NCBI RefSeq assembly: GCF_011927835.1
Contig: NZ_JAATJH010000001.1
Location: forward strand, 248,001 to 312,000
Direction of reading: 5' to 3'
Length of the DNA: 64,000 nucleotides
DNA from: Neolewinella antarctica
GTDB taxonomy: Bacteria > Bacteroidota > Bacteroidia > Chitinophagales > Saprospiraceae
The notes beneath the pieces are model-generated. The model made no database searches, was not told the DNA's origin, and saw only the letters and a program-made list of their open reading frames with translations. Below are positions 16,520 to 24,429 of this stretch, piece after piece (position 1 is the stretch's first letter; the number at the start of each line of letters is the position of its first letter). The position numbers were made by a program, and so were the translations under genes.

Positions 16520-17446
16520 TCACCCCATCCGATTCCGTTTAACCAAATACTGCTGCAAAACCGTCCGAAACCCAGCATTAATATCCGCCTCCACGTAATC
16601 CACCCCGTACTGCAAGCACTTCATCCGCAGCCGTTCCTGGTAAGCCGTCACCTGCTCCACGTAGTATTCTTTGACCTGGTTAGGTTGCAATTTCACGCTC
16701 TCGCCCGACTCCATATCGATAAATTCGTAAGGACGGTTCTCGAACTCAAAGTCGATTTCTTTCCCTTTGTCCACCGTGTGGAAAAGAATAACTTCGTGTT
16801 TAGCGTGTTTCAGGTGCTGTAGCGCGGCAAAGAGATCCTCTTCACGCTCCGTTTCGTCAAACATATCACTGAAGATGACGACCAGGGACCGGCGGTGGAT
16901 ACTATCGGCAATTTGGTGCAGGGCCGTCGCCGTGGCCGTCTTTACTTTCCGCGTGGGGTTTTCGACGAGCTGTTGTAAGTACGTTAGGAGCAGGCGGTAG
17001 TGCGTGGTACTGGATTTCGGACGCGTGTGGATGCCAACGGCCTCGTCAAAAAGGCTCAGGCCAAAAGCATCGCGCTGCTTCTTTAATAGGTTCATCAAAC
17101 TCGCCGCGGCTAGCGCACTGAAACGAAGCTTGTTAACGTGGTTGTCTGACGTTTGGGTAACCTCCGGAAAGTACATAGACGAACTCGTATCGATTACGAT
17201 TTGGCAGCGTAAGTTCGTCTCTTCCTCGTACCGTTTCGTGTACATCTTATTCGTGCGGGCGAATACTTTCCAGTCGATGTTCTTCATCGGCTCCCCCTGG
17301 TTGTAGATCCGGTGCTCAGCAAACTCGACGCTGAAACCGTGAAAAGGGCTCTTGTGCAGGCCGATGATGAAGCCTTCCACCACTTGCTGGGCCAGTAATT
17401 CAAAATTGCCGAGGTTACGGACCTGTTCGTTGTCAATCAGTTGCAT
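16520..17446 (-). CDS. DUF58 / vWA-like protein
   Basis: 308 residues. Family hallmarks: FSVEFAEHRIYNQGEPMKNI, DWKVFARTNKMYTKRYEEET and the MIDAS-like VIDTSSSMYF, followed by FSDMFD. DUF58 proteins usually act with a MoxR-type AAA ATPase in envelope or enzyme maturation; no MoxR gene is in this window. Cytoplasmic or membrane-proximal location is likely since no signal peptide is visible. The TIGR03643-type gene follows on the same strand. Confidence 0.88.
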   Translation of the reverse strand: MQLIDNEQVRNLGNFELLAQQVVEGFIIGLHKSPFHGFSVEFAEHRIYNQGEPMKNIDWKVFARTNKMYTKRYEEETNLRCQIVIDTSSSMYFPEVTQTSDNHVNKLRFSALAAASLMNLLKKQRDAFGLSLFDEAVGIHTRPKSSTTHYRLLLTYLQQLVENPTRKVKTATATALHQIADSIHRRSLVVIFSDMFDETEREEDLFAALQHLKHAKHEVILFHTVDKGKEIDFEFENRPYEFIDMESGESVKLQPNQVKEYYVEQVTAYQERLRMKCLQYGVDYVEADINAGFRTVLQQYLVKRNRMG

Positions 17447-17550
17447 GGTACTAAGCTTTGGGAGAGCGGCGTGGAACTACGCAAAAAACGTAATTCCTTG
17501 GGGTAAGGTAACCAACCGTCGGTTACTTTGTCGCGTTTATCGATTTATAA

Positions 17551-17571
17551 CGCCCGCTACTTAGCGGGGCG
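17551..17571. repeat. CCCCG..CGGGG-type short palindrome
   Basis: CGCCCGCTACTTAGCGGGGCG. It occupies the promoter spacer immediately upstream of the -7-like box (17575-17582) of the Spo0M-like gene, so it might also be an operator. Confidence 0.5.
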
Positions 17572-17574
17572 TAT

Positions 17575-17582
17575 TAACTTGC
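17575..17582 (+). promoter_or_regulatory. -7-like box TAACTTGC, 4 nt from the start codon
   Basis: Imperfect match to TAnnTTTG, at the same 4-nt distance from the ATG (17587) as the better boxes at 2618, 47315, 47429 and 61902. Confidence 0.35.
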
Positions 17583-17586
17583 TGGC

Positions 17587-18051
17587 ATGATCGGAAAGAT
17601 GAAACAATGGTTGGGTATCGAAGGCGTAAAATTGGAGCTCAAAGTCCCCCCGGAATTCTCCGCCGACCAGGGCTTAGTAACCGGCACCGTACGCCTGACC
17701 AGCAAGAGCCCACAGTCCGTCAGTGCCATCAAGCTGACAATCATCGAGAAGTATACGCGGGGGCGGGACGAAGATATTCGCGTCGACGAGTACCAGCTCG
17801 GTTCGGTGGTTCTACGCCAGCCCATCATGGTGCCCGGGGAAGGTGTTCCCGTTAGCGTTGCCTTTAGCCTCGCCTACGAAACCGTTTCGTCTCCCGTAGA
17901 AGCGTTCGGAAACAAGAACTTCTTGTTTAAAGGCTTAGCCTGGGTCGCAAAACAGTCGCGCAACGCTTCGTCGGAGTTTCGCATCGAGGCGGAAGCGCAG
18001 GTCCAGGGCGTCGGCCTTAATCCGTTCGATAAAACGATTCTCGGCGGTTGA
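17587..18051 (+). CDS. Spo0M-like (arrestin-fold) protein, short
   Basis: 154 residues. MKQWLGIEGVKLELKVPPEF, VTGTVRLTSKSPQSVSAIKL and EKYTRG are typical of the SpoOM/arrestin-like N-terminal domain. Bacillus Spo0M is about 250 residues, so this is roughly one domain long. No catalytic function is expected; such proteins are thought to link membrane or cell-shape events, but a role here is unknown. It converges on the amidase gene with a 5-bp gap and probably starts from a near-leaderless promoter. Confidence 0.7.
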   Translation: MIGKMKQWLGIEGVKLELKVPPEFSADQGLVTGTVRLTSKSPQSVSAIKLTIIEKYTRGRDEDIRVDEYQLGSVVLRQPIMVPGEGVPVSVAFSLAYETVSSPVEAFGNKNFLFKGLAWVAKQSRNASSEFRIEAEAQVQGVGLNPFDKTILGG

Positions 18052-18056
18052 TTCGG

Positions 18057-19394
18057 TTACTTAGCTTTCAGTGCGGCGGTAAGTGCCCGACCAAAGAGTT
18101 GCTGCTTCCCGTCGTACGCGACAATCACGCAGGAAATACCACCGGCTTTACACTTGGTGGCCTGGGCCCGTACCTCCCGGCCATTCCGAAAGCCACGAAT
18201 TTGGTAGCGGTATATTTTTCCGTCAAAATGCTCCGTAACCGGGTAGGCTAGGTTATCCCACTCCGCCGGGAGGCCGATCGGCTTGGTGGTAGCCGCTAAC
18301 TGCAGACCAATCGTGAGTTCACTCGCAGCCGGACCGGCGGCTACTCTTTTCTTCACTTTATCGGCCTGGGGGGCATCGACGTACGTTAGCACATTATCAT
18401 CGACCCCGTCGGCTTTCCACTGGTGGTTAGTAACGGGTGCAGCTTGCGGATTAATTATTCGCTTCGCAGTGTGTTCCCTTACGCCACCACCCATTTGCGC
18501 GTGGTAAGTGGTGAATGCGTTGAGCAGGGCACCGGCTAGTGCCCGTTGCCCGGTACCGCTGGTGAGGTAGTTTTCTTCGGGGCCGTTGGACATAAAGCCC
18601 AGTTCCACCAAAACAGCGGGCATCGTGGTGGCCTTCAGGACGATGAAGCCGGCCTGCTTGACCCCGCGGCTCCGTCGCCCGGCACGGCGAAAAGAATTTT
18701 CCACCGCGCCGGCGAACGCAATACTGTGCTCCTGATTCGCACCCTGCTGCGCGCGGTGGAGGATGTGCCCGGCGTCGCTCCGCGGATCGAAATCCGGTAG
18801 GGAGCCGTCGGCGGTCTCGAAGCGCATGGCCCCGTTCTCCCGTTTGGCGACTTCCAGATTATAGCCGGCGACGTGGTTACCCATCACGAACGTTTCAGTG
18901 CCACTGACGCCGCGGCTATCGGCGATGTTGGCGTGAATGGAGATGAATAGATCTGCTTGCAGATCATTGGCAATTTTGGCTCTAGCCAGTAGTGGCACGA
19001 ACGTGTCATCCTCCCGCGTAAGCACGACCCTCACGTTGGGGAAATTGGCCCGCACGGCACTACCCAAAAGGCGGGCTACGTTCAGGGCAATATCCTTCTC
19101 GTTGCAGTTGCGGCCCTGTCCGCCGGGGTCACGCCCACCGTGGCCGGCATCGATCACGAGCGTCCGGACGCCGTTAGCGGGGCGCGGCGTACTTTTGCCG
19201 CACGTATGCCTTAAGGTGGTGTTAAAGGCCTCTTTGGTGGGCGACGCAGCGGGGTTCGTCGCCGTCACTAACGGTGAATACGTAAAGGAGCAGATCAACA
19301 TTATAAGTGCCAGTAAATCACCCATCAAAGTCAGTAATAATGCCGGGCCGGAGGTGGGCCCGCGTGTGTTGTTTAGTGAGACAAATATATTCAT
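18057..19394 (-). CDS. N-acetylmuramoyl-L-alanine amidase (Amidase_3)
   Basis: About 445 residues from the ATG at 19394 (a GTG at 19400 and an ATG at 19325 are alternatives; all put a hydrophobic signal segment, LLALIMLICSFTYSPLVTA, at the N-terminus). The Zn amidase core is complete: LVIDAGHGGRDPGG, NEKDIALNVA, LTREDDTFV, ADLFISIHAN and PAVLVELGFMSN, giving the His, Glu, His and catalytic Glu ligands. The C-terminal part looks like a SPOR/LysM-type accessory region. It cleaves the amide bond between MurNAc and the stem peptide in the periplasm. Its start region overlaps or closely abuts that of the divergent lptD. Confidence 0.9.
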   Translation of the reverse strand: MNIFVSLNNTRGPTSGPALLLTLMGDLLALIMLICSFTYSPLVTATNPAASPTKEAFNTTLRHTCGKSTPRPANGVRTLVIDAGHGGRDPGGQGRNCNEKDIALNVARLLGSAVRANFPNVRVVLTREDDTFVPLLARAKIANDLQADLFISIHANIADSRGVSGTETFVMGNHVAGYNLEVAKRENGAMRFETADGSLPDFDPRSDAGHILHRAQQGANQEHSIAFAGAVENSFRRAGRRSRGVKQAGFIVLKATTMPAVLVELGFMSNGPEENYLTSGTGQRALAGALLNAFTTYHAQMGGGVREHTAKRIINPQAAPVTNHQWKADGVDDNVLTYVDAPQADKVKKRVAAGPAASELTIGLQLAATTKPIGLPAEWDNLAYPVTEHFDGKIYRYQIRGFRNGREVRAQATKCKAGGISCVIVAYDGKQQLFGRALTAALKAK

Positions 19395-22255
19395 TCGCAC
19401 CCGATATTTTTGCGGGGCGGGTATTTGTCTACTCCACGTTACTGCTAATCGTGGTATTTGGGGCGCGGACGCCGGTGCAAGGTCAGGTGGAGGAGCGGAG
19501 TAAAGTGGCTTCCCCGGTCGACGTTTATAACCCGGATACGATCCCCAATAACTCGGCTATTTATCCCAATTCCTTGGCACCCGCGACCGCGCAAGATTCA
19601 CTGCCGCCCCCCGCTTATTCTGGCTCCACCCGCGATTTCATCTTGAGCCCGGATAGCCTGACCGCCATCGTAGAGTACGCCGCCGAAGACAGTATGATGG
19701 TCGACTTCCTCAGCGAAGAAATTCATTTGTATGGCGACGCAACGGTCAAGTACGAAGCGATCAACCTGAAGGCAAACCACATCGTGCTCAACTACGGCAC
19801 CAACATCGTTTTCGCCGAGCCGCTCCCGGACAGCGTCGGCCAACCCGCCGGCTTCCCCGAATTCACCGACGAAGAACAGACGCTGACCGCTAAGGAAATG
19901 CGTTATAATTTCAAGAGTGGTAAGGGAATTATTTACGGCACGACTTCCGTGCAGGAAGATATTTACATCCGCGGAGCAAAGTCCAAATTCGTCAGCGACG
20001 CGGTACAGATCGACGACTCGACGCGCGCCGACGTCATTTACACCGAAGGCGCGGTCTTTTCTACCTGCTCCGCCGAGCACCCTCACTTCGGTATCCACAC
20101 GAACCGGGCGAAGATCATCCCCGGCAAACTCGCCATCTTCGGGGCGAGTAACCTGGAGATTATGGGCGTGCCGACACCGCTGTGGCTACCCTTCGGTTTT
20201 TTTCCCATTAGTAGCGGACGCAGCACGGGTTTACTCTTTCCGTCCGACTATCAGTACAGCCCCCAGTGGGGTTTCGGCCTGCAGGGCATCGGCTGGTTCT
20301 TCCCCATCGGCGAGCACGTTAATTTGCAGGCGACGGCGGACTACTACATCAAAGGGACCTACACGGTCAACACGAGCGTGAGTTACCGGCGGCGCTACAA
20401 ATACAGTGGAAATTTTAACGCTAGTTTCAAAAGTCTGCGCCGGGAGGACCAGGAATTACGGGAACTTTTTGACAAGGGCTTTTCCATCGCCTGGAGCCAC
20501 CGCCAGGACCAGCGCGCCCACCCAACGTTCAACTTCGGTGGCTCGCTCAACTTCCAGACCAACCTCGTCGATCAGCGCTTCATCAACTCCTACGAGGTGG
20601 CTAGCCAGAACGTGATCCGTTCGAGCATGAATATTACCAAGACCTTCCCCAAGCTAAAGTCAACCCTGACGGCGGGCCTCAACCACAGCCAGTCCAACCA
20701 GCGGCGGAGCATCACCGTCAACTTCCCCGACGCGGCTTTCCAGACCCAAACGATCTACCCCCTGCGGGACCTTCCCGGCAAGCAATCCGCCTGGTACAAG
20801 AAACTGAGCATGCGCTACCGAAGCGCACTGCGCACCGAGTTCACCGCACCGGACTCCACGTTTTTTAGCAACCAAACGCTCGACGACGGACAGTACGGCT
20901 TCCGGCACAGTGTAGAATCCGGACTTTCCTTTAATGTGCTGAAGTATTTCAACCTGAGCCCTAACGTCAATTTCAGTGAAGTTTACTATGGGAAATCCAG
21001 GAACTACCGGCTAGACGATAAGGTCGTCACTAACGAAATAATTGACCCCGAAACCGGCGAATTGACGATCGATACGACCAGTCTGGGCACCATCATTAAC
21101 GACCTGAACCCCGGGCTAGCTAGCTTCAGAACTTTCTCGGCGGGGGTATCGGTGAGTACCCAATTTTTTGGTAAAGTTAAATTCAAGCGACGGGGCCTAT
21201 TCGGTTTACAGGGGCTCCGCCACGTCATGAAACCGAGTATTAACCTCGGTTACAACCCGAACTATCAGAATGCGCGGGACTACATCAGCGACGTGCCGTA
21301 CTACATTCCTACCAGCGAGATCGACCCCCTTAATGGATCCGACGAGGCTTATCTCTCTCCGTTCGCCAACCAGATCTTCGGTGCCCCGCCGCGACAGGAA
21401 CAGAGCCTCGGCCTTGGTTACTCAATCGCTAACCTATTCGAAGCTAAAGTCTGGAACAAGAAGGACAGCACCTCGAATAACGTCAAGTTGTTCCAGAACA
21501 TCGGCGTGCGGGGCTCCTACGATTTCACGAAGACGAGTTTACAGTGGAGCCCGATCACCGTGTCCGGCGGCACCCAGTTTTTTAAGGGTGTTACCCGGGT
21601 CAACGTGAACGCGATTTTTGACCCTTACGTAACACGTTACGATCCCGAGTCAAAAAATTTCCGCCGCGTCGACGTGACCAACTTTAGTGAGGGGCGGTTT
21701 CCTGTTGGGCTGACGCGGCTGAATTCCACGATTTCTACTAACATCACGGTAGCAAAGATTCGGGAGTTGTTTCAGGGTGCGGAAGAAGAAGTAGTGACCG
21801 ACTTGGCGGAAGAACGACGCAAGCGGCGGGAGGAAGAAAATACGATCTTCGAGGAAACTGATATCCTCAGCCTTTTCGAGCGCTTCAGCATCCGCCACAA
21901 TTATAATTTTCGATTCGAGCGGGTATTCGATACGGAGAACCCGACGACTGCGGACCGGGGGCGGCAAGAATTCCGTACGGTAGCTAACTCGATTGAATTG
22001 CGGGGCGCCCTGCAGCTGACGAACAACTGGAGCATCAACATCGGGTCGATCGGCTACAGCTTTACCGATAAGCGCATCACGTACCCATACCTAAGTTTTG
22101 TGCGCGACCTCCACTGCTGGGAAATGCGGTTCAACTGGGCACCGCAACGAAATACTTATTCATTTTCTATCGCCGTCAAGCCGGGTACGCTAGATTTCAT
22201 AAACCTGCCAGTAAACCAAAACCGTTACGACGGTGGTCAACTGTTTACGAACTAG
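19376..22255 (+). CDS. lptD: LPS assembly outer-membrane protein LptD
   Basis: About 959 residues from the GTG at 19376, chosen because it gives a plausible signal peptide (VFVYSTLLLIVVFGARTPVQ); ATGs at 19340 and 19307 are in frame. An OstA/LptA-like jellyroll (about residues 95-200: EIHLYGDATVKYEAINLKAN, GKGIIYGTTS) precedes a long beta-barrel (PLWLPFGFFPISSGRSTGLL motif, then alternating strands to the C-terminus). It should insert LPS into the outer leaflet. The linker after the signal contains the 16-bp repeat (LAPATAQDSLPPP). It overlaps tilS by 4 bp at the 3' end. Confidence 0.88.
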   Translation: MRQIYSFAPDIFAGRVFVYSTLLLIVVFGARTPVQGQVEERSKVASPVDVYNPDTIPNNSAIYPNSLAPATAQDSLPPPAYSGSTRDFILSPDSLTAIVEYAAEDSMMVDFLSEEIHLYGDATVKYEAINLKANHIVLNYGTNIVFAEPLPDSVGQPAGFPEFTDEEQTLTAKEMRYNFKSGKGIIYGTTSVQEDIYIRGAKSKFVSDAVQIDDSTRADVIYTEGAVFSTCSAEHPHFGIHTNRAKIIPGKLAIFGASNLEIMGVPTPLWLPFGFFPISSGRSTGLLFPSDYQYSPQWGFGLQGIGWFFPIGEHVNLQATADYYIKGTYTVNTSVSYRRRYKYSGNFNASFKSLRREDQELRELFDKGFSIAWSHRQDQRAHPTFNFGGSLNFQTNLVDQRFINSYEVASQNVIRSSMNITKTFPKLKSTLTAGLNHSQSNQRRSITVNFPDAAFQTQTIYPLRDLPGKQSAWYKKLSMRYRSALRTEFTAPDSTFFSNQTLDDGQYGFRHSVESGLSFNVLKYFNLSPNVNFSEVYYGKSRNYRLDDKVVTNEIIDPETGELTIDTTSLGTIINDLNPGLASFRTFSAGVSVSTQFFGKVKFKRRGLFGLQGLRHVMKPSINLGYNPNYQNARDYISDVPYYIPTSEIDPLNGSDEAYLSPFANQIFGAPPRQEQSLGLGYSIANLFEAKVWNKKDSTSNNVKLFQNIGVRGSYDFTKTSLQWSPITVSGGTQFFKGVTRVNVNAIFDPYVTRYDPESKNFRRVDVTNFSEGRFPVGLTRLNSTISTNITVAKIRELFQGAEEEVVTDLAEERRKRREEENTIFEETDILSLFERFSIRHNYNFRFERVFDTENPTTADRGRQEFRTVANSIELRGALQLTNNWSINIGSIGYSFTDKRITYPYLSFVRDLHCWEMRFNWAPQRNTYSFSIAVKPGTLDFINLPVNQNRYDGGQLFTN
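19463..19478 (-). repeat. degenerate copy of the 16-bp GC repeat
   Basis: GCGCGGACGCCGGTGC, two mismatches, inverted relative to the exact copy 98 bp downstream. It lies in the signal-peptide coding region and may be chance. Confidence 0.3.
19577..19592 (+). repeat. exact 16-bp GC repeat (in lptD linker)
   Basis: GCACCCGCGACCGCGC encoding APATA in the low-complexity linker between signal peptide and OstA domain. Confidence 0.85.
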
Positions 22256-23613
22256 ACCTGACCGTTCTTCGTCAGTATGATCTTGAGGACGGTTCGATCA
22301 TCCGGCGTCACTTTGGCGAGTTCCGTGATCATTACACCCGGGATGGCGAGCACAATGTCCGCTTCATCCACCAGCAAGTATAATTGCTCCCGGTCTTCTC
22401 TGGGTATTTTCAGGTCCGTCAGTAGATCCTGTACTTTCTTAGATTTCCCACCCATGCCGAGTGGTTGCAGCCGGTCGCCATTTTTGCGCGGCCGCAGGTG
22501 CAGGGAGGGTGGGGTAGCACCGGCCGCTGCGTCCGGTAAGATTCTACTGGTGAGGTACTGAATATTTTCTGCGACGAGCGAAGCCGGCCGCTCGGTAAGT
22601 TGGATGGTGAACTGCCCCTGCCTGGTTTGGAAGGAAAACGGGAGTCGGGTGATTTCAAGTGACTCCAAAACTGGAGTATTCCCCGGTACTGAGATCACGG
22701 TAATCACGCCACCTTTCTTACGAGCGCGGTGGTTTGCCGATTCTAGACTAGAGCCCTCCGCCCCGGCCAGGAGCTGGCGTACTTGCTCGGCCGTAAAGTC
22801 GCGGGGGCGTAAATATTCATAAAGGAAAGTTTCGGCGTAATTGCCCTTGAGCAGGTGAGTTAGATCGATCTTGATTCCACCATTGTTCACCACAACGGTA
22901 GTGCGGTTGATTGCTGATAGCTGGTCTTCGTAAAGCTGCCGCGCGGTGAGTAGATGATCGCTCGTCGATCTCAGGGCACCGGCCGTGAGCCCCAATTCCC
23001 GCAAGAGGGGTGAGAGCTGGTGCCGAACCCGGTTACGTAAGTAGTTATCGCTGGCGTTAGAACTGTCTTCTCGCCACGTAAGACTGTTCGCCCGCGCGTA
23101 CTCCACAATTTCTCGTCGCTCGTGTGAGAGGAGCGGCCGGCAAACCCCGTGCTGATCTGGCATCATACCCGCAACTCCCCGCAGGCCGGTACCGCGGATG
23201 AAGTTGATCATCATCGTTTCCAGTTGGTCATCGAGGTGGTGAGCCGTGATGAGTACGTCGTATTTATACTCATCCAATAATTTATCAAAATAGTTGTAAC
23301 GAATTCTTCGTGCGACCATCTGCGTGCTTTCGCCACTTTTCCGGTTAGCGCCAACGTCCACCGCGATCCCGTGAAACCCGGCATCCAGCGACCGCGCCAT
23401 CTTTTCCACGAAACGTGCGTCGCCAGCGGAATCATCCCCCCGCAACTGATAATTGACGTGGGCCACGGCAAACTCGTATTCCTCTGCGTGAAGCAGGTGC
23501 GCCAGTACGACGCTGTCGACGCCCCCGCTGACGGCGACCAGCAATCTATCCGAGTGCCGGAACAGCTGGTGCTTATCATTGTACTGGCGAAAGCGGGCGG
23601 CGAAGGTTGACAC
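22252..23613 (-). CDS. tilS: tRNA(Ile)-lysidine synthetase
   Basis: 453 residues, starting with GTG at 23613. The PP-loop SGGVDS is at residues 29-34; HVNYQLRG, ITAHHLDDQLETMM and RNRVRHQLSPLL follow, and the C-terminal domain has LHLRPRKNGDRLQP. It converts C34 of tRNA-Ile(CAU) to lysidine so that it reads AUA, an essential activity. It follows miaE by 40 nt, giving a tRNA-modification pair, and converges on lptD with a 4-bp overlap. Confidence 0.95.
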   Translation of the reverse strand: MSTFAARFRQYNDKHQLFRHSDRLLVAVSGGVDSVVLAHLLHAEEYEFAVAHVNYQLRGDDSAGDARFVEKMARSLDAGFHGIAVDVGANRKSGESTQMVARRIRYNYFDKLLDEYKYDVLITAHHLDDQLETMMINFIRGTGLRGVAGMMPDQHGVCRPLLSHERREIVEYARANSLTWREDSSNASDNYLRNRVRHQLSPLLRELGLTAGALRSTSDHLLTARQLYEDQLSAINRTTVVVNNGGIKIDLTHLLKGNYAETFLYEYLRPRDFTAEQVRQLLAGAEGSSLESANHRARKKGGVITVISVPGNTPVLESLEITRLPFSFQTRQGQFTIQLTERPASLVAENIQYLTSRILPDAAAGATPPSLHLRPRKNGDRLQPLGMGGKSKKVQDLLTDLKIPREDREQLYLLVDEADIVLAIPGVMITELAKVTPDDRTVLKIILTKNGQV

Positions 23614-23653
23614 GGTAATTTACTTTTTGGGCTGTATATGCGTAACCGAAAGT

Positions 23654-24259
23654 TTAGTGCATGCGATCCCCACGGACTTCCATGTTCGCAAGCATGTCTT
23701 TTTCGAAGGAAAGCCATTCCGCCCACCGGGCATCGACCAGGTCGCGGTCGAAAAATTTGCGCGCCAGGTCAATGAACAGCACGTAGTGGCCAGCCTCGGC
23801 GACCATAAACTTGTGGTAGAATTCGCGCAAGTCCACATCAGCGCAGTACAGACTCAGCAGCCGAAAACGTTCGCAGCTGCGCGCTTCGATCAACGCGCAG
23901 AGTAGGAGCTTTTCCAGCAGCGCTTTGTCGCGGCCTTCACTCCTTTTCATGAATTTCATCAACCCGTTGACGTACTCGTCCTTGCGCTGCCGCCCGAGCT
24001 TCAGCCCCCTGCGGTCGAGTTCGCGGAGTACCATTCTGAAATGTCCCCATTCTTCCGTCACTACCGGCGATACTTGCGCGACGATCTCGGGATAATCCGA
24101 ATAGCCCTGTACCAAGGAGATACAGCTAGTTGTCGCTTTCTGCTCGCAGTAAGCGTGGTCCGTAAGGATTTCTTCTAGGTCCATTTCCGCCAGGTTGACC
24201 CAGCGGGGGTCGGTGGGGAGTTTTAGGTTTAGCATTTGTACGGTGGCGGGGGTGTCCAT
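23654..24259 (-). CDS. miaE: tRNA-(ms2io6A)-hydroxylase
   Basis: 201 residues from the ATG at 24259 (24235 is an alternative); the frame runs further upstream but only through a long hairpin and terminator. A ferritin-like diiron fold with the expected Glu/His ligands: DLEEILTDHAYCEQKA, VTEEWGHFRMVLREL, LIEARSCERFRLLS and FMVAEAGHYVLFIDLA. It hydroxylates ms2i6A37 of tRNA. A TATCTTTA box lies about 23 nt upstream of the start. Probably co-transcribed with tilS. Confidence 0.93.
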   Translation of the reverse strand: MDTPATVQMLNLKLPTDPRWVNLAEMDLEEILTDHAYCEQKATTSCISLVQGYSDYPEIVAQVSPVVTEEWGHFRMVLRELDRRGLKLGRQRKDEYVNGLMKFMKRSEGRDKALLEKLLLCALIEARSCERFRLLSLYCADVDLREFYHKFMVAEAGHYVLFIDLARKFFDRDLVDARWAEWLSFEKDMLANMEVRGDRMH

Positions 24260-24289
24260 GGGGAGGGGGTCTTTGGGGCGGTAAAGATA

Positions 24290-24367
24290 AAGGTTGAGGA
24301 CATCCTGCCCGAATGCTCGTGCGGTAGCGCTGCCGCTGTTACGTTCGGGCAGGATGCCCTCAACCTT
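24290..24367. repeat. long inverted repeat upstream of miaE
   Basis: AAGGTTGAGG plus ATCCTGCCCGAA pair with TTCGGGCAGGAT plus CCTCAACCTT, with a 2x2 mismatch bulge between the blocks; the loop holds another palindrome, GCGGTAGCGCTGCCGC. It sits just upstream of the miaE -7 box. Confidence 0.8.
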
Positions 24368-24398
24368 AAAGACCCGTACGCGAAAGCATACGGGTCTT
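24368..24398 (-). terminator. stem-loop after glucan phosphorylase gene
   Basis: AAGACCCGTA and TACGGGTCTT pair around CGCGAAAGCA; adjacent to the long hairpin at 24290-24367. It is the first structure met after the phosphorylase stop (24430) on the minus strand; the T-run is short. Confidence 0.6.
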
Positions 24399-24429
24399 GG
24401 TATTGGTATTGCGAAATTAGCTACGGGAA

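Noticed and set aside
22486-22501. GCGCGGCCGCAGGTGC inside tilS, two mismatches to the 16-bp repeat
   Set aside because: It encodes the conserved TilS motif LHLRPR before NGDR, so coding constraint explains it better than a repeat insertion.
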